A stretch of 6,780 nt of DNA, taken from contig QNZR01000074.1 of the NCBI GenBank assembly GCA_003978475.1, positions 1 through 6,780 on the forward strand, written 5' to 3'. The notes under the pieces are model-generated. The model made no database searches. It worked only from the letters and a program-made list of their open reading frames with translations, and was not told the origin of the DNA. A program made the position numbers and the translations under genes. Positions 1 to 6,300 of the stretch are shown here, one piece after another; the first letter of the stretch is position 1; each line of letters starts with the position of its first letter. The DNA comes from Sulfurimonas sp. GTDB lineage: Bacteria; Campylobacterota; Campylobacteria; Campylobacterales; Sulfurimonadaceae.

Positions 1-1
1 G

Positions 2-730
2 CACATTTCAGAAATCACCTGGAATAAAAATATCAAACACCCCAAGGACTATTTAAGTGTCGGTGAAGAGATTGAGGTGGAGGTGATTGAGATTAACTCC
101 GAAACGCATAAATTACGCGTATCTCTCAAGCGCCTGTTGCCCAAACCCTTTGATGAATTTTTAAAGAAATTCAAGGAGGGCGACGTGGTGACCGGAACAG
201 TAACCTCCTTAACCGATTTTGGTGCATTTGTTAAAATTGACGGTGTGGAAGGTCTCTTGCATAATCAGGACGCTTCATGGGACAAAAATACCAAGTGTAA
301 AGATTTCTTAAAAAGCGGTGATGACGTTGAGGTGAAAATTGCCAAAATCAATAGAGATGACCAGAAAATTTCACTTAACAGTAAAACCCTTCAAGAGAGT
401 CCGATTGATAAGTTTGCCGCCTCACATAAACAAAATGAGATTGTTAAAGGTACCATTCGCGATATTAAAGACTTTGGTGTTTTTGTCTCCATTGAAGAGG
501 GAGTGGATGCGCTGATTCGCAACGAAGATCTCTACCCACTAACCAAAGAAGAGCTCGAAGTAGGGCAGGAACTTGAAGCCGTATTGGCTGTTATCGACAC
601 CCAACGTGACCGTATTCGTCTCTCTGTTAAACGGTTGGAACGTATTAAAGAAAATGCTATTTTAGATGAGATTAACCAAGAAGACACCAGTAACAGTTTG
701 GGTGATCTTATTAAGGATCAGCTGAAGTAA
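2..730 (+). CDS. rpsA: 30S ribosomal protein S1, 3' part (5' end outside window)
   Basis: Ribosomal protein S1 binds mRNA on the 30S subunit and helps translation initiation through tandem OB-fold S1 domains. The frame is open from base 2 and gives the last 242 residues. Residues 1-45 of the fragment are the end of one S1 domain (HISEITW, then VEVIEINSETHKLRVSLKRL). A complete domain follows at about 58-130 (GDVVTGTVTSLTDFGAFVKI, KINRDDQKISL) and another at about 145-212 (VKGTIRDIKDFGVFVSI, RIRLSVKRLERI). The DFGAFV/DFGVFV strands and the xxRLSVK ends are the S1 hallmark. The tail ends SLGDLIKDQLK, a style I associate with Campylobacterota S1. A GTG codon at 77 lies inside the first domain and is not the start. 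The total number of S1 domains cannot be told from this fragment. The next gene starts on the base right after the TAA stop, so S1 probably heads or shares an operon with it. The family assignment is very secure. Confidence 0.96.
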   Translation, partial: HISEITWNKNIKHPKDYLSVGEEIEVEVIEINSETHKLRVSLKRLLPKPFDEFLKKFKEGDVVTGTVTSLTDFGAFVKIDGVEGLLHNQDASWDKNTKCKDFLKSGDDVEVKIAKINRDDQKISLNSKTLQESPIDKFAASHKQNEIVKGTIRDIKDFGVFVSIEEGVDALIRNEDLYPLTKEELEVGQELEAVLAVIDTQRDRIRLSVKRLERIKENAILDEINQEDTSNSLGDLIKDQLK

Positions 731-1222
731 ATGCAGCGTATAGCATATTGGTCTATTCCGATCATTGCTATTGTTGTCACGGTATTGGTCGTGCTCTTTT
801 TGGTTCAAATTAATACGAACGAGCCTGTTGCCGCCAAACGGCTGCTTTCTTCCAATACGACGACAACCGCTACGCCTGAAGCAACTCAGAGTGCATGGAT
901 GGACCGCTTTAGCCAAAGTGAACAGGAGGGGTATTTTTACCCTGTTAATGAGATTTTCATTACCCTGGATCTGCACCGGCACCGTGTGAAAGAGAAAGCA
1001 TTTGCCCTGTCGGCGTTAATTAAAAATCAATATCAGCTTTTTTGTTTGCAAGAAGAGTTGAAGCAACGCGGATTTCGCTACTTTCTAAAAAAAGTACGAA
1101 AAGGTACTGAACTGGTAGTTTATTCCAAAGACCAGCATCAATTACAAAGCTTGGTTAAAGCACTAAAAAGCTATAAAATCAGGGCGAAAATATTGCCATA
1201 CAAAGAGGTTGAAAATGGATAA
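731..1222 (+). CDS. Small membrane-anchored protein with SPOR-like C-terminal half, function unknown
   Basis: I do not recognise a named family. The 163-residue product has one hydrophobic segment at about residues 6-26 (IPIIAIVVTVLVVLFLV), preceded by few residues, so a signal anchor with the C-terminus in the periplasm is likely. A low-complexity Thr/Ala/Pro stretch follows (about 41-55), then a folded part. Residues 87-158 read as strand (EKAFALSALI), helix (QLFCLQEELKQRGF), strand (RYFLKKVRKG), strand (TELVVYSK), helix (QHQLQSLVKALKSY), strand (KIRAKILPY). This is the beta-alpha-beta-beta-alpha-beta order of peptidoglycan-binding SPOR domains, but it is an inference from pattern only. The ATG directly follows the rpsA stop (TAA then ATG). 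An AAGGA at 713-717 is rather far upstream, so re-initiation after rpsA is plausible. The 3' end overlaps serA by 8 bases. From memory, Helicobacter pylori has a conserved hypothetical gene in the same place between rpsA and serA. The gene itself is well supported; the function is not. Confidence 0.85.
   Translation: MQRIAYWSIPIIAIVVTVLVVLFLVQINTNEPVAAKRLLSSNTTTTATPEATQSAWMDRFSQSEQEGYFYPVNEIFITLDLHRHRVKEKAFALSALIKNQYQLFCLQEELKQRGFRYFLKKVRKGTELVVYSKDQHQLQSLVKALKSYKIRAKILPYKEVENG
1202..1208 (+). promoter_or_regulatory. Ribosome binding site of serA, inside the upstream gene
   Basis: AAAGAGG lies six bases before the ATG at 1215, within the last codons of the preceding gene. It decides the start in favour of ATG 1215 over the in-frame TTG at 1209, which is only one base from this site. 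Confidence 0.75.
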
Positions 1223-2801
1223 AAGTAAAATTGTTGTCTGTGATCATATTCATGAGGCCGGACTGGACATGTTACGTCATGATGATGAGATAGACTTTGT
1301 TTTTGCAGCCGATATTGACAAAACGGAACTCTTGAATGTGATTGCCGATGCCGATGTTGCAATTACCCGAAGTTCTACCGATGTCGATGCCAGGTTTATA
1401 GCAGCGGCAAAAAAAATGAAAGCGATTGTCCGTGCCGGTGTGGGTGTGGATAATGTCGATATTGAAGGCTGTTCAAAAGAGGGTATTATTGTCATGAATG
1501 TGCCGACTGCCAATACTATTGCGGCAGTAGAGCTGACGATGACCCATATGCTTTCGTGTATGCGTATGTTCCCCTATTCGCATGATCATCTGAAAAATCA
1601 GAGAATTTGGAAGCGGGAGCAGTGGTACGGGCATGAGCTAAAAGGCAAAAAACTCGGTATCATCGGTTTTGGCAATATCGGCAGTCGTGTTGGTGTCCGT
1701 GCCAAAGCATTTGAGATGGATGTCTTAGCGTATGATCCTTACATTCCTTCATCCAAAGCCACCGATCTGGGTGTAGCGTACACCAAAAATTTTGATGAGA
1801 TCTTATCGTGCGATCTTATTACGATTCATACGCCTAAAAATTCTGAAACCCTGAACATGATTGACCGTGATGAGATTGCACGCATGAAAGATGGCGTGGT
1901 GCTCATTAATTGTGCACGAGGAGGGTTGTATAATGAAGAGGCGCTGTATGACGGATTAAAATCAGGTAAAATCAGATTTGCCGGAATTGATGTTTTTGTC
2001 AAAGAACCGGCTACGGACAACCCGCTTTTAGACCTCGATAACATCTGTGTTTCACCGCATCTCGGTGCCAATACCTTTGAATCGCAGTACAATATTGGAA
2101 CCGAAGCGGCAAAGCAGGCAATTGAGGCGGCAAAAGGCATTGCTTACCCGCATGCTTTTAATCTCCCGATCGATGAATCCAGTATTCCGCCATTTGTGAA
2201 ACCGTTTTTGGAAATGGCACAGAAGATTGGCTTTTTGTCGGTACAGATGAATCGTGCTCCACTGGTCTCCATTAAAGTGAGCGGGCAGGGTGATATTGCC
2301 GAGTACGTTACCTCCATTGCGACCTTTGTAACTGTTGGCGCCATGGCAAGCACCAGCAGCGATACTATTAACTATGTCAATGCCGATTTTATTGCCCAAG
2401 AGAAAGGGATTAAAATTGAGACAGAAGTTTTGCCCAATACGGCGGCGTATAAAAATCTGATTACCATCAGGGTGACGACGGAAAAGGAGAGTATCAGTAT
2501 TAGCGGTACTATCTTTAACGATAGTGTTCAGCGCATCGTCGATATTAACGGCTTTGCTATAGATGTGGCACCGCAGGGAAATATTATTCTTTTTAAAAAT
2601 ACTGACATTCCCGGTGTTATTGGAAAGGTGGGTACCATTTTAGCCAATCACCATGTCAATATTGCCGATTTTCGTTTGGGAAGAAATAACCGCTCTCAAG
2701 CTCTTGCGGTTATTATGGTCGACAATTCGGTGACTGAAGCAACCTTGCGGGAACTCGCAGCACTTGACGCATGCATTAGCGTCGATTACGCCCGCATTTA
2801 A
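1215..2801 (+). CDS. serA: D-3-phosphoglycerate dehydrogenase, long form with ASB and ACT domains
   Basis: This cytoplasmic enzyme oxidises 3-phosphoglycerate to 3-phosphohydroxypyruvate with NAD, the first step of L-serine synthesis. From ATG 1215 the product is 528 residues, the usual size of the long (type 1) form. The NAD-binding loop GFGNIG is at 151-156, followed by the acidic residue in AYDPY (Asp174). Catalytic residues of the D-2-hydroxyacid dehydrogenase family are visible: Arg235 in NCARGG, Glu264 in VKEPA and His282 in SPHLGA. NVPTANTIAAVELT (about 95-108) is the conserved substrate/cofactor segment. Residues about 318-450 form the intervening ASB domain. Residues about 457-528 are an ACT domain (DIPGVIGKVGTILANHHVNI), where Asp464 and Asn482 match positions I recall as serine contacts in the Mycobacterium enzyme. 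Serine feedback control is therefore possible but not shown. The gene overlaps its upstream neighbour by 8 bases, implying coupled translation. No frameshift or missing catalytic residue is seen. Confidence 0.97.
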   Translation: MDKSKIVVCDHIHEAGLDMLRHDDEIDFVFAADIDKTELLNVIADADVAITRSSTDVDARFIAAAKKMKAIVRAGVGVDNVDIEGCSKEGIIVMNVPTANTIAAVELTMTHMLSCMRMFPYSHDHLKNQRIWKREQWYGHELKGKKLGIIGFGNIGSRVGVRAKAFEMDVLAYDPYIPSSKATDLGVAYTKNFDEILSCDLITIHTPKNSETLNMIDRDEIARMKDGVVLINCARGGLYNEEALYDGLKSGKIRFAGIDVFVKEPATDNPLLDLDNICVSPHLGANTFESQYNIGTEAAKQAIEAAKGIAYPHAFNLPIDESSIPPFVKPFLEMAQKIGFLSVQMNRAPLVSIKVSGQGDIAEYVTSIATFVTVGAMASTSSDTINYVNADFIAQEKGIKIETEVLPNTAAYKNLITIRVTTEKESISISGTIFNDSVQRIVDINGFAIDVAPQGNIILFKNTDIPGVIGKVGTILANHHVNIADFRLGRNNRSQALAVIMVDNSVTEATLRELAALDACISVDYARI

Positions 2802-2820
2802 CCTCTCTTTTTTTACATGT

Positions 2821-2850
2821 AAATCTATTGTACCAAAGTACAATAGATTT
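2821..2850 (+). terminator. Perfect 13-bp inverted repeat with 4-base loop after serA: terminator or operator
   Basis: AAATCTATTGTAC, loop CAAA, then GTACAATAGATTT, with no mismatch. It begins 19 bases after the serA stop and is followed by one more T, giving a short run of four T (2848-2851). The location fits termination of the rpsA-serA transcript. The stem is AT-rich (3 G/C pairs of 13) and the T tail is short, so termination may be weak. It also lies just upstream of the adhesin start, so it could equally be a binding site for a dimeric regulator. A seven-T run (2808-2814) precedes rather than follows the hairpin. Confidence 0.6.
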
Positions 2851-2866
2851 TATGGCATGCTTACGC

Positions 2867-2872
2867 TACTAT
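2867..2872 (+). promoter_or_regulatory. Possible -10 element of the adhesin gene promoter
   Basis: TACTAT matches the sigma-70 TATAAT box at four of six positions and would give a leader of roughly 25 bases before ATG 2905. No convincing -35 box stands 17 bases upstream, though Campylobacterota promoters often lack one. TATTAT at 2884-2889 matches better, but it would place the transcript start inside the ribosome binding site. The call rests on short matches only. Confidence 0.25.
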
Positions 2873-2892
2873 ACCTGTAATCATATTATTAT

Positions 2893-2898
2893 AAGGTG
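2893..2898 (+). promoter_or_regulatory. Ribosome binding site of the giant adhesin gene
   Basis: AAGGTG is six bases before ATG 2905. Together with the start of retention-module homology directly after this ATG, it fixes the start codon of the long open frame. Confidence 0.7.
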
Positions 2899-2904
2899 TT
2901 AATA

Positions 2905-3324
2905 ATGTCAGAAATTGTCGGATATGTAGCAAGTGAACACGGAATCGTAGAAGTAACACGGGAAAATGGTGAGACGGTAGCTTTAAAAAGTCATATGCCG
3001 GTACATAAAAATGATATTATTCAAACTGGTGATACCTCTTCGGTAGCTCTGGTTCTGGATAACGGAAACACTATTACAATTGGTGAAAACAAAGAGATTG
3101 TTTTAGATGAAACGGTCTATGAAGCCAAAAATTTTGATAGTGACGAGGTGCAGACCTCTGCAAAAGCCGTTCAGGAACTTCTGGCATTAGACGGTAATGC
3201 CGAATTGGATGAGACCGGAGCCGGTAATGAAAGCATCAGTAGCAGTTTGGCTCCTGCAGGCAATACCTTTCTCTCCATCGAAGAGAATTTGGGTCATGTA
3301 GAATCGGATTACCTTCCGACACAA
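2905..3324 (+). other. N-terminal retention module of the adhesin
   Basis: Residues 1-140. The start, VGYVASEHGIVEVTRENGET, then HKNDIIQTGDTSSVALVLDN and TITIGENKEIVLDETVY, follows the compact beta fold of LapA/ice-binding-protein retention modules. A helix-like stretch (SAKAVQELLALDGNAELDE) and the segment TGAGNE at 104-109 come next. This is where LapA-type proteins carry the LapG cleavage motif TAAG. The module then continues with GNTFLSIEENLGHVESDY, matching the F-x-x-L-x-x pattern that closes these modules. The assignment rests on recalled family patterns, not on a search. Confidence 0.75.
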
Positions 3325-6300
3325 ATTGCCAGAGCGGTAGAGCCCCTTCCTTTTAACGATACCACGCCGCTTATCTTGCCTGAGCCGATCATTGCGACCA
3401 TAGCACCGACGGCTAATGATGACAGCTCTGTGGGAAATACACCGGGTTCTGTTGTTATTGTCAATGTATTGGCCAACGACAGTGATGACAATGCACTGGA
3501 TCCGACAAGCGTTAAAATTGTCGCCATCTATTCCGGTGGTTCAAATTCCAATACCTCCCTTACGGTTCCTGGAGAAGGGGTGTGGAGTGTTGATCCGGTA
3601 AACGGCACCATTACGTTTACTCCCGAAGACGGTTTTACGGGTAATCCCTCGCCAATTCACTATACGGTAGATGACAATGAGGGCAATACCTCCAATCCGG
3701 CAACTGTTACCATTGATTACGATATTTTAAATGCGCCTCCGGTAGCGGTTGATGATGCGACCGGGACTAATCAGAATATACCTGTTACCATACCGGTATT
3801 GAGCAATGACAGTGACCCGGATGGAGACCCGTTGCAAGTTACTGAAGTGACGGACGGTGCTCACGGTGTTGTGACGCTTGACCCGAATAGCGGCAATCCT
3901 GTGTATACGCCTAATCCCGGTTTTATCGGCACCGATACCTTTACCTATACCATTAGTGACGGTCACGGTGGTTTTGATACGGCAACCGTTACAGTGACGA
4001 TTAATGCACCGGTGACGCCGCCGCCGAGCAACACTCCGCCGCATGCTGCTAATGATGCCATTGTTACCGATGAAGATATTCCGGTAGTGATTGCAGTGCT
4101 TAATAACGATAACGATAGTAACGGGGATCCTTTAAGTGTCATTGCCGTGACCAATGGAGCCAACGGTACCGTTACCATTGATCCGGTGAGCGGGAATCCG
4201 ATCTATACTCCCAATGAAAACTTTAATGGTGAAGATACGTTTACCTATACCATTAGTGACGGTCACGGTGGTTTTGATACCGCCACGGTTACGGTAACCG
4301 TTAATCCTGTCAATGATGCACCGACGGCCGAAGATGATACGGCAGCAACACAACAGAACACGCCGGTAGTGATTGATGTTTTGGATAATGACAATGATGT
4401 TGAAAACGCATTGGATCCCACGACACTTACAATCATTACCCCTCCGATGCACGGAACTCTGGAGATTGACCCGGTGAGTGGAGCGGTCACATACACACCT
4501 GATCCTGATTATCAAGGTTCCGATCAGTTTGAATACAGTGTTGCCGATAATGAGGGAGTGGTTTCCAATCCTGCCGTGGTCAATATTGTTGTTGGTGATA
4601 TCAGCACACTCAGTATTGATGATGTAACAGTCAATGAAGATGCTGCAGAGATGGTGTTTACACTGACTCTGTCGCAACCGAGTGATGTACCGGTTAGTGT
4701 TGATTATATTACCGTGCCCGGAACGGCAAGCGAGGGAGATGATTATACCCCGGTAAGCGGCACCGTTACCTTTAGCCCCGGTTCTGTAACACAGACTATT
4801 GCAGTTCCTGTAATAGACGATGCGCTTTTTGAAGGTAATGAAACACTTAATGTTATGTTGTCTAATCCGGTCAATGTACTCATTGCCGACGGTACCGGCT
4901 TGGGTATTATTCAGGATGAACCGACTCCAGGTGCTGAAGACAGTATTGATGTGATATTAAGCGGAGATGCCAATGTCGCTGAGGGGGAAGCCGCGACGTA
5001 TACTATTACCTTAAGCAAGCCGGCAGTAACAGATATGGATGTTGATGTTGTTATTGGACATGAGACAACCGATAATGGGGATCTTCTGCCTGTAACCATG
5101 ACGGTTACGGTTCCTGCGGGTGCTGCTACGGTTGATTTTACAATTAATAATCTTGACGATGCTTATGCTGAGGGTGATGAGACCTATACAGTGGCTCTCT
5201 CAGGGATCACGACAGGCGGTGGTTTTGAAGCGGTTAATGTGGATACCACGCCGGTTACAACGGTTATTTCGGACAATAGTCCACAAGACCAAACAATTGA
5301 GCCCGATGCCGAGGTGATGCATGTTCTTTTGAGTGGTGAAGGTAATGTCATCGAGGGGGGCAGCGCGACCTATACCGTCAGTGTCGATGAGCCGGTGCGT
5401 AGTCCTATGACTGTTGAAGTACAGGTCGGACATACCACAACCGATAACGGGGATTTGATTCCCACAACCATGAGTGTTACTATTCCAACCGGTGCCACCA
5501 GTGCCGAGTTTACCGTGGTGACTCTAAATGATGATGTTGTCGAAGCGTTGGAGACCTATAGTGTAGCATTAACCGGAGTGACCGATGGCGGTGGATTTGA
5601 GAGTGTTGAAGTCGATACGACGCCGCTTAGCACAACCATTGTCGATGATGATGGTATCGCCAGCCTCATCATTGATGATGTTACGGTAAATGAAGATGCC
5701 GGGGTGATGACCTTTACAGTGACACTTAGCAGCACAACGACGGAGGATGTCACATTTGATTACGCCTCAGCAGATAACGGAAGCGCTGAAGCCGGTAGTG
5801 ACTATAGCGCCGTTAGCGGAAGCGGTACCATTGCCGCAGGAACAAGCAGCACAACAATTGTCGTACCGATTATCGATGACTATATCGCAGAGGGCGCTGA
5901 GACCTTTGTGATGAACTTGAGTAATGTGAGCAGCAATGCTGTGATTGCCGATAATCAGGGCATTGGTACTATTCTTGATGAGAGTAACCCGACAGCCGAA
6001 GATGGCATTACCGTGACCCTAAGTGGTGATACTGCCGTAGAAGAGGGGAATGATGCGGTATATACCATCAGCACCGATAAGCCGGTAGCAAGTGACCTGA
6101 GTGTTACCATTATTACCGGACATGTCACCACCGAAGACGGTGACTATGTACCATTGAGTACCGTGGTGACCATTGCTGCAGGAGAGCGTACGGCAGACTT
6201 TAGTGTCACTACTAATGATGATGCTTACGCAGAAGGAAGTGAAGAGTATACCGTCACCATGAGTGAGCCTGTCGGCGGTGGTGTGGAGAGTGTGACTCTG

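Larger units (their letters stand above)
3733..4593 (+). repeat. Three tandem cadherin-like / Big_9 domains
   Basis: Copies lie at about 3733-4005, 4036-4305 and 4318-4593 (residues 277-367, 378-467, 472-563). Each has the pattern PPxAxDD, PVxIxVLxNDxD, HGxVxxDPxSGxPxYTPxxxFxGxDxFxYxxxD, then TVTVT. Acidic DND/DSD/ANDD loops suggest calcium binding between domains, which is inferred from the family. Copies 1 and 2 are the most similar and share a 41-bp identical stretch. A proline-rich linker (APVTPPPSNTPP, residues 368-379) separates them. Copy 3 carries ENALDPTTLTI and DNEGVVSNPA, resembling the CshA-type domain before the first copy. Confidence 0.8.

Noticed and set aside
77..79. GTG at 77 as a start for a short S1-like protein.
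   Set aside because: The frame is open upstream to the window edge and encodes the rest of an S1 domain (HISEITW...), so this is an internal Val codon of a partial rpsA.
1209..1211. TTG at 1209 as the serA start.
   Set aside because: It lies one base from the AAAGAGG site. ATG 1215 has proper six-base spacing and is the stronger codon.
2808..2814. Seven-T run after serA as an intrinsic terminator tail.
   Set aside because: No stable hairpin stands just before it; the best is a 4-bp stem inside the serA 3' end (2779-2791). The strong hairpin comes after the run.
2853..2867. Sigma-54-like promoter TGGCATG...ACGCT before the adhesin.
   Set aside because: The GG and GC elements are one base too close (9 instead of 10 between them) and the -12 half is poor. 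Sigma-54 is strict about this spacing.
3416..3601. Plus-strand 61-codon frame overlapping the adhesin in another phase.
   Set aside because: It lies wholly inside the CshA-type domain, has no ribosome binding site of note and shows no recognisable protein features.
3727..4677. Long open frames on the minus strand opposite the adhesin (for example 3727-4044 and 4132-4677).
   Set aside because: They run antisense to an uninterrupted coding frame with clear domain homology. Their products are Arg/His/Ile-rich or Ser/Thr/Val-rich mirror images of its repetitive codons, and they resemble no family.
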